From Blastomyces gilchristii SLH14081 (taxonomy: Eukaryota; Ascomycota; Eurotiomycetes; Onygenales; Ajellomycetaceae), in assembly GCF_000003855.2 (NCBI RefSeq), contig NW_003101680.1, positions 4,991,063 through 5,055,062 on the forward strand: 64,000 nucleotides of DNA. The letters are read 5' to 3'. Positions 34,778 to 48,062 of the stretch are shown in pieces (within the stretch, counting starts at the first letter, position 1; the number at the start of each line of letters is the position of its first letter). The notes beneath the pieces are model-generated. The model worked only from the letters and a program-made list of their open reading frames with translations, had not been told where the DNA came from and did no database searches. The position numbers and the translations under genes are program-made.

Positions 34778-37565
34778 ATGGAAGATTTCCCACCATCATA
34801 CGAACTCGCTACAGCTAGGGATGTGTGGACTATAGTTGCTGACTACATCCCATCTGCGGACTTATGCGCCGCCTCACTCGTGTGTAGGAGATGGCATGAT
34901 ATATTCATCCCGTTCCTGTGGGGCGCGCCAGCATCTCATTTCGGAACTGATAACGACGCTGTATATGGTGTGTTTGCCTCTCTTCCATCCCATCACACTC
35001 AAACGCCATGGTAATTGAGCTCCCCACTGGGACGTTGGGCTTCTTGCTAACAATGATCGATCTACCAATGGTAAAGTGGCATTGACAAGATTCAGGCGGA
35101 CGCTCAAACGGGCTCGCCTCGAGGTGCGTATGCTGACTCACACCTTCCACCTGCCACCCGCGCTGTCAGAGATATATGGCGGGCCGAGACGATCATGGCT
35201 TCAGGAGGTACTGGAATATCTACCGAATCTCCAATCGCTGCTCGTGTCCCAGCTGCCGTTCTTCGACCACAATTCGCTTATCGCATTGAGGCCAAAATCG
35301 AACAATGACAATTCCTGCGAAGCATATGGCCTCCGTCTGCTGATGGCACAGCAGGAACCGAATACTACATCTGTTGGCCTTAGGGAGGCTCTATTGCGAT
35401 TCCCGCTGTTGGTTTACTTGGATATGTCGTTCACGACGCCGGCAAAGGATCATGGGGTGTTATCGTCTATGTCATATTTGAAACATCTCCAAGTGGTGAA
35501 GCTGAGGGGTATTGGGCTTCGAGATGCGGATCTGGAAGTCGTGGCGGAGTCTATTCAAACGCGGGTTCGATTGTTGGACGTGCGAAATAACATGTTGACG
35601 GATGCCTCGTTAAGATCCCTCCTACAGAAATGCTTCTTACCACTGGATGCCGCCGAAGAGTCCTCTCCCATTGATAGAGCCGTTAAGTTCCATTTTGAGT
35701 GGGCCTGCACTATAAGCCCCTTTGCGAATATCTTGGGCGTAGATTCGTTGAGAAGCGAGAACTTTGATGCCCATCTCATGAAACAGTTAATGATACCCCT
35801 GACCGGCCGCTCTGACCCCCAGGATCTACCTCATGTTGGTATTACGCATCTTTACATTTCAGACAATCGACTGTCTGTTGAGGGGTTAGGCAGTTTGCTC
35901 AAATCGACGTGCCTTCATGTGCTAGATGGCGGGACCGTGAAGAGTGCTGGGTCGATGTGGAAGCGGAAGGGGTTTGAGCCGATAGCGGATAATGAGAGCC
36001 AGTGGGTGGTTGGCGTGAGATATCCAGGTGCTGAAAAACTTATACCAGCACTGCGCCATTCAGCAGCAGACAAGTTGACCTATCTACGAATTCACCATGC
36101 GGTGGTTACGGAAAATGCCTCCACGTCATCACGGGAAGTTTTTCCTGCTAGGAAAACACCTACAAGACGTCCCGTCCCCCGGGCTGTTGCTGTGGAATTG
36201 GACGGCTCTTCGAGCCAAATTTACGAGCTGCCTGCTGCAAAGCCAGTTGTACGGCATGAACTCGCGGACACCTCATTCCAAAGCCCGATCCCTGGATGGC
36301 GGCCTGGAATGCGTAGTGGCTCTGACGCACCATTGCTAACACCAAGCTTTGAAGTGCCAGGACTGGCCCCTCATGAACCTTCATCATCAACGCTATCGTC
36401 ATCTTCCCAGCTTCGAACCGACTTCATCGAAGCGTTACTCAAAAAGCGACCTAAACTAAGCAACGGCACAGCCCCGTTCTTCCATCCCTCTCACACCCCA
36501 CACCTCCGAACACTCGTCCTCACAGATGTACCCGCAACCGTTCAACCCTCATCTTCCCACATCATATCCCGCCTAACCCACTTCATCACAGCGTGTGCAG
36601 ATGAAGCCTTCCTAGCCGGCCTACAGGCCCGTTCCAACTACTCCCTGCCCCCTGGCCGGTTACGTGCCAATGCAGAGCGACGGCATGCACGATCTCTTTT
36701 CTCCCTTGAACGCATTATCCTTGAGATAACGCCTGTCGCCAAACCCGATACCTCCATAGGCTCGACGTCCTGGAAGCGCAGCGGCGCGGGCATCTCTAAG
36801 TCTAGCACAGAGGATGTAGACTCGGAGAACCTGTGGGCGGCAGCGGAGAATGATTTTAGCTTCTTTAGCGGGGAGACCGAGGAGGAGTGTGGGGTTCTAG
36901 ATGAAGAGATTAAGGTTAAGGATAACGATATGGACGGTGATATTGATGCTGAATCTATGCGTTCACTTCGGATCCCGGAGCTCGAAGCTTCTACCCCATC
37001 GTTATCCCATCGTGCCTCCGCAACATCTCTACGCAATACGCAGAGACTCGCTCACCGTCCCACACCCAAACCCACACCCACATCACAACCCCGCTCGTTA
37101 TCTCCATTCCCCCCTCCAAATCAGACCCTAGTATCCACACCATCTCCCCCTCCTCCCTCGAACAACCAGCAGCAGCAGCAGCCGTCGACAGCCCCTGCCA
37201 CGCCCACACAGGACGCAGACATTGATGTCGTCGCTGCTCTAGCCGCGTTCCGCAAGGCTAGAAAAGCAGAATACGAAGAAATGTTACTACGCGCCAAAAA
37301 GCAAGGGTCGAGCGGGAGTACTACGACTAATTCTACTCCTGTGTCCACTTCTACCATAACTCCGACGTTACCACGATCAACAATGTCATCGTCTTCATCG
37401 TCGTCGACGACTTCGTCAGGTGCATCACTCAATTATCCGCTGTACGTTGAGGGCTATTGGAAGGGGGAAGTGAAGATTGTGAGAAACCCGATGCCCAAGG
37501 GCCGGAGTGGTGGGTTTGTGGATATTTATGGGAATTATTTTGAGAGGGGGTATTTGTATCCTTGA
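34778..37565 (+). CDS. F-box and leucine-rich repeat-like protein
   Basis: Two exons, 34,778-34,967 and 35,077-37,565 (intron with CTAAC branch site), give 892 residues. Residues about 10-55 (ARDVWTIVADYIPSADLCAA, then SLVCRRWHDIF) are an F-box, which binds Skp1 in SCF ubiquitin ligases. Residues about 90-330 contain irregular leucine-rich repeats (LEYLPNLQSLLVSQLPFF, LKHLQVVKLRGIGLRDADLE), the usual substrate-binding part. The C-terminal third is low complexity (Ser, Pro, a Gln run) and ends in a conserved-looking block, YVEGYWKGEVKIVRNPMPKG then GNYFERGYLYP. The substrate is unknown. The start was chosen because it opens directly into the F-box and the exon join keeps the frame. Confidence 0.8.
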
Positions 37566-38249
37566 GTTTCTAGGAATTATTACTTTTTTTTCCTTCCAAC
37601 GTGTGCACGTACAGCTTGTGCGTGTTACATATCAAAGGATCTTATGACATAATGATACTTTTTTTGCATATATTATAAGTCAAATCATTTTTATTTTCAT
37701 TTCGCATTTTTTAGATATCTTCTCGCATCCCCAGAAGGCTCACTTCCTCCGCGGCGTATGATTATGCGCTCCGTGCTCATTTACCCATTTTTCCTTCTTC
37801 AAATCACGTTAGTAAAACAAAGTGTCATCGTTCGCCAAACGCGCAGAGAGAAAGAAAGGTATCAAATGAGTCCACTAAAACCGCACGGCTCGGGGACAAA
37901 AACACTTAAAAGGAGGAATAAGGGCGTTTATCGTTTCCCACATTCATGTCTCATTTCTTTTGTTTTCCTTCTTATTCTCCTTCTTCTCTTCATCCGCCTT
38001 TTCACGTCTTTGTTTTTTCCCCTTGGAGCCATGTTGATATATAAAAACCCAGTTTTTATTTGCCTGACACCGTTTAACAAGAGGGAAAAAAAATTAAAAA
38101 AATAGACAAAGCGGAAGAGAGAAAATATAAAAAAGGAAAGAAGTAAAAAGGTGAAAGATAAAAATTTGGCATGATAGTAGCAGCAGCGTCACCACACCCC
38201 ATTATCCCAACCACGTTCTCCCGAACACACCTATCGACTAGACTCATAT
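37566..38249. other. Convergent 3' regions (F-box gene and RPS26)
   Basis: The two flanking genes end towards each other. The sequence is T-rich and A-rich with no convincing frame. Confidence 0.6.
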
Positions 38250-39108
38250 CTATACCTGAGCAGTCTTGGCGGCCTGGGTTGGGCTCATCTTCTTTCCATC
38301 TCTGTTGTACCGGATTCTTGGGGGGGGAGCCCGGTTGCGACGGCCCTCTCGGGAGCGGACACTAGAAAGCAGATTTAAATCAGTATATCAAACTGTTCCG
38401 CGTGTTCAATTTCCCTCTGATATCGCCCCATTATATCTATTCCTCGCGTGGCCTCTTCACCCTCTTTTTCCGTTTCCCTGGGAGCCTTGATATCTTTTTC
38501 TGACTTTATTGTGGTGTTTTCTGGAAGGAGAGAGGACGAGAAACGGAGAGAAAGGGCTTGGGAATTTGCTTGGATTGGGTTCGGCCATACCGCACAATCT
38601 TTCCGTGAATGGCGCAGGAAACGCAGTACTGGAGCTTCAAGTACATCTTGGGTACGGCGTAATCAGCGAAGACGGATGCGTCGGAGATATCACCTAATTA
38701 TTCGCGAAAAACGGATGTTGGTATTAGCAATAATTTCTTCCATTTCCCTCCCTTTGCTCATCTGTAAATGGTGGAAGAACGTACGAATGGCGGCAGACTC
38801 GACCATGTTACGGATGGTGAATCTCTTGATGGCCTTGTCCTTGGGAGTGCATCGCGAGCAGTTGGAGCATCGGATTGGCTTGACGTGGCCGCGACCCTTC
38901 TTGTTACGTCCGCTGTTCCATTAAAAACAGGCCAATTGTCAGCCCATCTATTTCCGGAAAAAAACTTGGGTTTTTCGCCCCTTCCCCATAATTGATATCT
39001 CATAAATTTCTCAACTAATTTCCAATTCCTGTATTTCGCTCCGCGTAAAGAAGGGGGATATTTGAGGGTTCCTCAATGCACATACTTCGACGCCCGTTTC
39101 TTGACCAT
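38250..39108 (-). CDS. rps26: 40S ribosomal protein S26 (eS26)
   Basis: Four exons on the minus strand: 39,108-39,086, 38,912-38,785, 38,693-38,591 and 38,361-38,250, giving 121 residues, the normal size. The protein starts [19 protein letters not shown] and shows the eS26 zinc cysteines in RCSNCSRC and the [10 protein letters not shown] motif, then [17 protein letters not shown]. It is part of the small ribosomal subunit near the mRNA exit channel. It is built from small exons, too short to show as one open frame. Introns have GTATG or GTACG donors. Divergent from the CBS/PB1 gene with about 500 bp between the starts, so they may share a promoter. Confidence 0.95.
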
Positions 39109-39612
39109 TTTGGCGGATTCTGTATATTCGTTCGACGTTAGGGAAAGAGTGCAATAGCAGCGACAACGCCTACACACAGGGGGCCCGGGGGAAGAGAGAA
39201 GCGTACTGGTTGAAGTCGGCGGGATGAGGTGGTTGAAAAAGCGCTGTCCTGGCCCTGGCTCCGCGATGTTGGTCTTGTTTGTGGGCAAGAGGGCTAGCGG
39301 GTTAACTAAGCGAACCGGGCTTAGCTAAGCAGCATTCCCGTGATCCACCGACCCCGTGACCAGTGCCTGGCCGTTGCAGTTCTCCCAAACTTTATGTTGG
39401 TTCGTTCTGTGGCAGGAACACAGCATCAACAACAATATCCGGCGTCGAAAACTCCCCTTTTTGCTCTCCCAGTTTTCCCGGATATCCCTCTCTGACATCC
39501 ATCCCTCGCCCCCAACAAGGCTGCGTGGCGGATCGACCATTCTCTCACTAGTGTTTATTTTATCTACATTAATTACGCCTAGTTCTAATTTCATTGTGTT
39601 ATATCGCCGAAC
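39109..39612. promoter_or_regulatory. Shared upstream region of rps26 (-) and the CBS/PB1 gene (+)
   Basis: About 500 bp between two divergent start codons. It holds both promoters and 5' UTRs. No specific site could be assigned, and the open frames on both strands have no family resemblance. Confidence 0.6.
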
Positions 39613-41864
39613 ATGTCTGCTGCAGGGGGAGGAACTTTTAGGAATCGGACTGTGGGCCGTGGCCAGATTCCCTTCGATGGCAACCCGTCTGGTATTCCTC
39701 GCAAGGTTGACCAGGGACCCCCACCCGCTGCTGCTCCGTCTGATATTGGAAGCAGCTCTGCCTTGAGTACCAGCAGGCAAAAGCAGTCAAAGCGTGATGA
39801 GGTAAAAATATATACATCTCTTCCTTAGTTCCTCCGACGTTCAATTGGTTGGATAACTACTCTTCTCTTCTCTTGCTGTTATATAGGACTAAGTATACAT
39901 GTTTCAATGGCTAGGCTATTAGAAAAAAAATGGAGGCGGACCTCAATAAGAAGAGGCATGGAAACCCTGCTCGTTCTCGCCATAGCCGCAAACCCCCCCC
40001 GGGAACTGTCATGGCTCTCAAACCCAGCCAGGCTCTCCAGATCAAACCCAACACCACGGTTGCAGAGGCTGCCCAATTGATGGCTGCGAAGAGAGAAGAT
40101 TGCGTTCTTGTGACGGATGATGACGACCGTATTGCTGGTATATTCACTGCAAAGGATTTGGCGTTTAGAGTTGTCGGTGCTGGCATTAGGGCTCGGGATG
40201 TTACAATTGCAGAAATCATGACGAAGAATCCTCTCTGCGCGAGAACCGACACCAGTGCTACCGATGCCCTGGACCTCATGGTCCGGAAGGGGTTCAGACA
40301 TCTTCCTGTTATGGATGAGAACCAGGATATATCTGGAATCCTTGACATTACCAAGTGTTTCTACGATGCGATGGAGAAGCTGGAGAGGGCATATAGCTCA
40401 TCTCGCAAATTGTATGATGCTCTCGAAGGTGTACAGTCCGAACTGGGCTCCAATCAGCCACAGCAAATTATCCAGTACGTGGAGGCTTTGCGTCAGAAAA
40501 TGTCTGGCCCGACCTTGGAGTCTGTTTTGAATGGATTGCCACCCACCACTGTATCAGTACGCACGTCTGTTCGGGAGGCCGCTGCATTGATGAAGGAGAA
40601 TCACACTACCGCTTTGCTGGTCCAGGATCAGGGTTCGATTACTGGGATTTTTACCAGCAAAGACGTTGTTCTCCGTGTTATCGCCCCTGGATTAGATCCC
40701 AATACCTGTAGCGTTGTTAGGGTTATGACACCTCACCCTGATTTTGCTCCCACCGATATGAGCATTCAAGCTGCCCTCCGGAAGATGCACGGTTAGTTCT
40801 GAGACCTCTTTCAAGTTAATATCGGAGGTATAATAAATCTCACTGACAATGATGTAATAGATGGACACTATCTTAACCTACCTGTTATGAACGAAGCTGG
40901 AGAGATTGTTGGCATGGTCGATGTGCTGAAGTTGACCTACGCTACTCTCGAGCAGGTACGCTTCTTCCTTCTGTTTCAGACTCTTTTTCATCGATTCTTA
41001 CTCACGCTTTTACCATTGTTCTAGGTTAATACTATGTCAACGAACGAAAGTGAAGGGCCTGCGTGGAATAAGTTCTGGCTTTCTATGGACAATGAGTCTG
41101 ATTCCATGGTGTCTGGCAGCCATCAACCCCACACTTCTCACCGTTCCGTTATGAGTCCCGATATGTCAAGATCTCACGGTGATCGTGAGAACAGTGTTCT
41201 TCCGAACGAATCAGCTTCGCACCACGGCGACGAGGCTGTCTCTGATATTTTAGGGGCCAGATCAGTCCATAATGTGGACACTCCCTTTCCGTTCAAATTC
41301 AAAGCCCCCAGCGGCCGAGTACATAGACTTCACGTTACCCCTTCTGCAGGTGTAGCAGATCTTGTCTCCCAAGTTTCTTTGAAACTGGGAGCCGAAGTTG
41401 AAGCTGTTGGCGGGCAAGCTGCTGTTGAAGATGGCAAAATGAGCCACACAGGCTATGCGCTGAGTTATTTGGACAGCGAGGGTGATACAGTCTCTATCAC
41501 AACTGACCAAGATCTATTTGATGCCATCACTCTGGCCCGGAGAGCCAGCCAAGACAAAGTGGATCTTTTTGTACACGATCCCGAGAAGCAGCCCATCATC
41601 ACGCCTCCTCCTGCCCCTGAACCCCAGCCGCCAGTTGCGAAATCTGCCACCCCCGCCGGGTCTGTTCTGAGATCTACAACGGGAGAAGATGACGAGCCGA
41701 GCATTTCAGAGCGTGAAAAGCCGCAGACTCTTGTCCGGCCACCAACTGCGGAGCAGCAGTTGATAAACGGGGTGCCCAATGAACTTATCCTCCCTGGAGC
41801 CATTGTGACGTTGGCTGTTGCTATTGTTGGTGTTTTCATTCTCAGCCGGGCGGGTAATCGGTAG
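39613..41864 (+). CDS. CBS-domain and PB1-domain protein with C-terminal membrane anchor
   Basis: Four exons: 39,613-39,801, 39,915-40,791, 40,861-40,955 and 41,025-41,864; 666 residues. Four CBS motifs in two pairs are readable (MALKPSQALQIKPNTTVAEA, IMTKNPLCARTDTSATDALD, then TVSVRTSVREAAALMKE and VMTPHPDFAPTDMSIQAALR). CBS pairs bind adenosine nucleotides. A PB1 domain follows (FPFKFKAPSGRVHRLHVTPS to about HDPEK), which mediates pairing with other PB1 proteins. The last 25 residues contain a hydrophobic segment (ILPGAIVTLAVAIVGVFIL) followed by RAGNR, a tail-anchor arrangement. The layout matches the fission yeast Mug70 family. Its exact role is not known to me. The first 65 residues are disordered. 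Confidence 0.88.
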
Positions 41865-42001
41865 TTATTGTGCCACTCCATCTCCCTAAAAACGGGAAAA
41901 AAATTTCCAATTCAAGAAATAAAATAATTCAACTTGGGCATTGATTGGTAGATGGAACACATATCTCGCGCGTTTAAAGAAGATATTCGGGCAATGTCCG
42001 C

Positions 42002-42042
<41 letters not shown>

Positions 42043-43081
42043 CTTTTTCTTTGTCTCGTCTCTCCCTAACTTTCTTATGATATGTATCCATTATTGTATT
42101 CTTTGCTATCTATCTTGCCACTTTCGATAATATCCCCTACGCCTACATACATAGCATTGCATGTACCACTGCTCCGCCATCTAAAGATATCACGGCCAAT
42201 ATTCCAACTATTAGCGAGTCCCAAGTGGGTTAAGTTTGTTTCCCTTTTTTGACCTTTTCTGATTTTAATTTCTAATATATTTATTGCATTTTTATCTTTC
42301 TTCTCCTCTCTTGTTTCTATGACTACCTATTAGAACAATCCAAAAGACAAAGTTTGCAATACAAGACAACATGATTCCAAGATTATTTTCAGGAACTAAG
42401 TCCCTGTCCTGCTGGTTTTGACTGTTCGGGACTAGTGCGGGCTGCCCATCTACGCTAACCGGATCTACCCTAGCGCGCATCTTCTCTCAACCACATCCCA
42501 CCTGCACCAAAAAAGCTGCCTTCCACTTCCTCTCGTTCGCGTCTGTTCTGCTCTTCGTCTCCTCTCTTCTCTCTCGCTGTATACCTTTTCTCCTCCTTTC
42601 TCTCTCCCCCACGATACAGCGTGTCTGCCGTTGCGTCTATGCGCTGCTCGTCGCTGAGCTTGTCGCGTCTAATCCCAGCCAGCCTGTGCATGCCCCCACA
42701 AACGAAAACAAATTCGTGTCTGCTTCGGCCGTTGGTTGTACTTAGAAACCCCCCACCACCACCAACAACCACCGTCTTAACGTCCAACTTTTATAATTGA
42801 AACAAGTCTCCAACGCACAAACCGAATACGTCTGATATACCGGAAATTCAATCTAATTGGGTTCCCCCTTTCCTACTCGTTCCTTTCCTTTCTCTAAGAT
42901 ATTTTTTGGCGCGCGCGTATCCGGCTACACATTTCCTTGTCTTTTCGTTGAAATTTAAAAAGAAGCAAGTTTCCCGATACTCCTCAGATAGCGCCTAGGG
43001 ACGATACAAATACAACTACAAAAACGAGAACGAGAACCATCAGTAACACCTATACCAACACCCCAACAGTGAGGAGCAACA
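41865..43081. other. Intergenic region with long T-run
   Basis: Contains a T-run of about 39 at 42,004-42,042 and C/T-rich sequence towards the importin start. No convincing gene on either strand. Holds the 3' end of the CBS/PB1 gene and the promoter of the importin gene. Confidence 0.6.
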
Positions 43082-46000
43082 ATGTCGTTGTTGCCGCAGG
43101 AGGTCCACGTTGCGCTCTCGCAGCTCTTGCTTGCCTTAGCATCCGCCGACAATATAGTGCGGACGCAGGCTGAGGAACAGTTGAATAATGAATGGGTGCA
43201 GGGCCGTCCTGATGTCTTGCTCATAGGGCTGGCGGAACAATTAAATGGGGCGGAGGATGCCAGTGTACGTATTTGGAAGGATGTCGTTTTTCTTTTTCGC
43301 TGTGTTTTGTTAACATATATCTTGCTTACCTCTTTTCGTTTGTATATAGACACGATCATTTGCTGCTGTCCTGTTCCGTCGGATATCGACACGGTCAACG
43401 AGGCTCCCCAATTCTACTGAATCGAAGGAGTTGTTCTTCACGCTTTCGCAAGAGCAAAGAGTGGCCATTCGGCAAAAACTGCTAGAGTCGCTGGGGAATG
43501 AGAGTTTAGCCCACGTGCGGAATAAAATTGGCGACGCCGTGGCTGAAATTGCGGGTCAATATGCCGACCATGGTATGTCTTTGCTAACCCGCACCGAATG
43601 CAAATTACCTGAGCCTAGCGCCCAATCATTAATTTATTTATTGGGGATCTTTTAGGGGAGCAATGGCCCGAACTCCTTGGAGTGCTTTTCCAGGCTAGTC
43701 AGTCTACTGATCCTGGTGTGCGAGATTCCGCGTTCCGGATATTTTCGACGACACCGGGTATTATTGAAAAACAACATGAGGATATGGTTGTGGATGTTTT
43801 CTCGAAAGGTTTTAGGGATGAGAATATTTCTGTATGCACCTTACATGAAAAGAACGAAGCGATGCGCCTTGTTTTTACTGATGATCCGGAACTACGAACT
43901 AATATAGGTTCGGATATCTGCAATGGAAGCGTTTTCCTCATTCTTCCGTTCCATCACAAGGAAGAGCCAAACAAAATTCTTCTCCTTAGTCCCCGATGTT
44001 CTCAATATATTGCCTCCCCTCAAAGAGGCCGATGAGAGCGATAACCTGTCCAAGGCATTCATTGCGTTAATTGAGCTCGCGGAAGTGTGTCCCAAGATGT
44101 TCAAGGCGCTCTTCAACAACCTTGTAAAGTTTAGCATCAGTGTTATTGGCGATAAAGAACTGTCTGATCAAGTGAGACAGAATGCGCTTGAGTTGATGGC
44201 TACATTTGCCGATTATTCCCCTAAGATGTGCAAGAATGATCCGACGTACGCCGGGGAAATGGTTACCCAATGTCTGAGTTTGATGACCGATGTTGGCTTG
44301 GATGACGAGGATGCTGCTGAATGGACTCAGTCAGAAGATGTAAGCACTGAACCCAATTTCTAAGGGCAGTGGCGGCTTATTGATAATGTTGCTAACGCTT
44401 CTATCCCTGCAGCTTGATCTCGAGGAAAGTGACAAAAACCACGTTTGCTGGTGAGCAATGCATGGACCGCCTAGCCAAATCAACTCGGCGGCCAGGTAAT
44501 TCTACCCGCAACTTTCGTCTGGGTTCCTCGCATGATGTCATCAACTGCCTGGCGCGATCGGCATGCGGCGCTTATGGCGATTTCCGCTATATCCGAAGGT
44601 TGCAGGGACCTCATGGAGGGCGAACTGGACCAGGTTCTCGCACTTGTCGTGCCAGCGCTCCAAGACCCACACCCGCGAGTCCGCTTTGCTGGGTGCAATG
44701 CCCTTGGCCAGATGAGCACCGATTTCGCACCAACCATGCAGGAAAAGTACCATTCCATCGTCCTCGGAAGTATTATTCCCGTTCTGGATTCGACTGAACC
44801 CCGCGTCCAGTCCCATGCCGCTGCTGCGCTAGTTAACTTCTGCGAGGAGGCGGAGAAGGAGATTCTTGAGCCTTATCTTGAAGAGCTCCTGAGACGCCTG
44901 CTACAGCTACTGCGAAGCCCAAAGCGATATGTTCAGGAACAGGCGCTTTCTACCATCGCTACAGTTGCTGATTCTGCGGAGACTGCATTTGGACAGTTCT
45001 ATGATACTCTTATGCCGTTGTTGTTTAACGTTCTGAATGAGGAGCAATCCAAGGAATTCCGAATTTTGCGTGCGAAGGCTATGGAATGCGCCACTTTGAT
45101 TGCACTGGCAGTTGGAAAGGAGAAGATGGGCCGGGATGCGTTGACTTTGGTACAGCTTCTTGGCAATATCCAACAGAGCATTACGGATGCGGACGATCCT
45201 CAATCGTCGTATCTTCTCCACTGCTGGGGTCGCATGTGTCGAGTCCTCAAGCAAGATTTCGCTCCATATCTTCCCGGTGTCATGCCGCCACTTCTCCTAG
45301 TTGCTGGTGCCAAAGCGGACGTCCAGATTCTCGATGATGAAGAGCAGCTTAGACAGGTTGAGCAAGACGTAGGGTGGGAGCTCGTTCCGTTGAAGGACAA
45401 AATTATTGGAATTCGAACAAGCGCACTCGAAGATAAAAACACTGCTATTGAGCTGATTACGATTTACGCGCAAGTTCTTGCTGCTGCCTTCGAGCCTTAT
45501 GTTGTTGAGACCCTGGAGAAGATTGCTATTCCAGGGCTGGCGTTTTTCTTCCACGACCCGGTCCGGGTCTCGTCTGCTAGCTTAATCCCTCAGTTGCTAA
45601 ATTCTTACAAGACAGCACACGGGGATCAGTCTCCTGAATTCTTGCAAATGTGGTCCAAGACTGTCGAAAAGCTTATTGAGGTTCTAAGCGCAGAGCCTGC
45701 CATTGATACACTGGCGGAAATGTTCCAATGCTTCTACGAATCAGTTGAAGTTGCCGGGAAAAATAGCCTAACCCCTGCTCACATGCAAGCATTCATCACG
45801 TCTGCAAAGTCATCGCTTGTAGACTATCAGGAACGAGTAAAGCGACGTTTGGAAGAAAAAGCAGAACTCGAGGATGGGGATGATGATACCTACTCCTATG
45901 AAATCGAAGTCGAAGAGGACCAGAACCTTCTTAGCGACATGAACAAAGCCTTCCACATCATCTTCAAGAACCATGGCCCTGCCTTCCTACCAGCTTGGGG

Positions 46001-46785
46001 TCAACTGCTCTCTTTCTATGATTCCTTCATCGCAAGCCAGGACTCCACGCAGCGTCAATGGGGTATTTGTATTATGGACGACGTGCTTGAATTCTGCGGT
46101 GAGCAATCGTGGAATTACAAAGATCATATCCTGCAGCCACTCATTAACGGCATGCGGGATGACAATGCCGCGAACCGGCAAGCAGCATGTTATGGTGTCG
46201 GCATGGCTGCGCAGAAGGGCGGGCTAGCGTGGAGCGAGTTTGTGGCCGCGAGCATCCCGACGCTCTTCCAGGCGACGCAGCACGCCAAGGCCAGGACTCA
46301 GGAGCATATCTTCGCGACGGAGAATGCGTCAGCTAGTATTGCGAAGATTTTACATTACAATTCTAGTAAGGTGCAGAATCCGCAGGAGGTTGTGGAGAAT
46401 TGGTTTAATACTTTGCCCATTGTCAACGATGAGGAAGCGGCGCCGTATGTCTATTCGTTCCTCGCGCAGCTTATTGACCAGTATGTATCCCTTCCCCTTC
46501 CCAACCTCGACCCCTTTTTTTTATCTTTAAGTTCAGGCGCAATTTGTGCTAGAGCTGACCCAAAAATTCTCAAATAGACAAAATCCCACAGTGTTCAACA
46601 ATGCTGCGAAGGCATTCACGTTCATCGTACAGGCACTTGAAGCAGAGACGCTGCAAGGCGGTACAGCCGCTCGTGTGGCGAGCTCGGCGAAACAACTGGC
46701 GACAGCAACGGGCATAAATGTAGAGCCGATATTTGCAAATGTTAACCCAAAATACCAGATGGCCGTCCGAAGTTTTTTTCAATAA
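43082..46785 (+). CDS. Importin beta-3 type karyopherin (Kap121/Pse1), with two frame breaks
   Basis: Six exons: 43,082-43,264, 43,350-43,572, 43,656-43,831, 43,908-44,339, 44,413-46,480 and 46,578-46,785, for about 1,095 residues. HEAT repeats run throughout (for example WRDRHAALMAISAISEG). The sequence corresponds to Kap121/Pse1, the nuclear import receptor for ribosomal and other proteins. The start MSLLPQEVHVALSQLLLALA fits the family. Exon 5 is broken: one extra T in the run 44,444-44,446 and one extra A in 44,477-44,479, so the frame that opens LDLEESDKNH is off by two bases when MMSSTAWRDRHA begins. Both extras lie in homopolymers 33 bases apart, and all other exons are intact. Sequencing error is the simplest cause; a recent pseudogene is the alternative. 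Confidence 0.88.
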
Positions 46786-48062
46786 AACCACTGTGGACCG
46801 GGTAGTTAGGACTTTAGTGGTCTCGCTTCTGAATTTTTTTTTTCTTTTCCCCCCGTTTTGGTTCCTTTTGTCTCTTTTCCCGTTCATATTCATCTTCGTC
46901 ATTACCCCATCTGCCGTTTATATCATTCCTGTGGTCGATTGCTTTTCTCCCGGCTCTTCCCTCCCCCCAGTTTTTCGTCTTTTTCATTTAAACTACCGGA
47001 TTTCTACTGCTTGCCCCTATGTTTACCAGATCATGCATGTCCCGACTTACCTCAAGGTTCCTTTCCCTCTTAGGATCCCAGAGTCGTATTTTCCTTCGTA
47101 ACTTCTTGTCTTTTCCCAGATAACCAATACCTCCCAATCCCAGCAGTCGTCCAAACAAATGTCTATTTTTCTTCTCCCTTTCTTCTATTCATCCTGAATT
47201 TTGAAATGTCACCACAACCACAACAACCAACGACGAACACTGCTAGAAAAACGAAATGTTACATTTTTAATACATAGAGATTATGGAATGCTCTCTCCTC
47301 TACCTGACGTGTGCGTTCCTTGAATTTCTAAGGAGCAGGGAAATCGAGAAGATTGTATACATAATCACTCTAGAACTTGGGCCTTTATCAATCAACCCTT
47401 CATTCCCACGCCTCCCCCTTTCTATGAGACCGGATCCCTCCGAGTGCGACGTGTTACCATTTTTTCACATGGACGTTTACATACATCATTCAAATGTTCC
47501 CGATTACAAGTCACCTTCATAAGAAGACAACGGGGTAACTCCACAGTCATAATTTCAGGGTTTTCTTTATTTGCCTACTCTAGTTTTGCTGCTTTGATGG
47601 TATGAGATATGCGGGGGAAATAAGTAAAATAAACGAATTTTATCCAGACAGACATACTCTACCATACCTGGCCAGGCAAAGTGAGTCTGGAGAAAAGTAT
47701 TGAAGTAAAATTAAATATATCGCTGATGCCGCCCGAGTATGTACTGTGATTAATCTTTGCCTTTAATGAAAATCTTTTTGTCTACTCCGTGTCTCAAGCC
47801 TAAAGGAAGTAGAAGACAAACGAGAAAAGGAGACATAAAGGACGACGAAAGGAAATACAGGTTGGTAAATGACGAATGAAACGCAAGAGCAAAGTATCTA
47901 AATGACAAATAGAATATAGGAAACAGCAAAAATCGTAGAAGATGGATTAGAAATCCAAGGGAGAAATTCCACTCATCTATATAGAAAAACACCCTAGTAG
48001 CAATTTTATTTTTTATTTTTTTAACAAACCCCGTTGGAAACACACCCGGTGTCTCAACCTGC
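46786..48062. other. Convergent 3' regions (importin and aconitase genes)
   Basis: T- and C-rich sequence after the importin stop, then A-rich sequence up to the aconitase stop. Small open frames on both strands have no family resemblance. Confidence 0.6.

Noticed and set aside
44413..44540. Programmed frameshifting or a micro-intron as the explanation of the importin frame breaks
   Set aside because: No slippery site or GT..AG pair fits, and the bases between the breaks encode conserved protein. Homopolymer error or mutation is simpler.
47750..48043. 97-codon minus-strand frame after the aconitase gene
   Set aside because: Lies in A/T-rich 3' sequence, Phe-rich, with no family resemblance.
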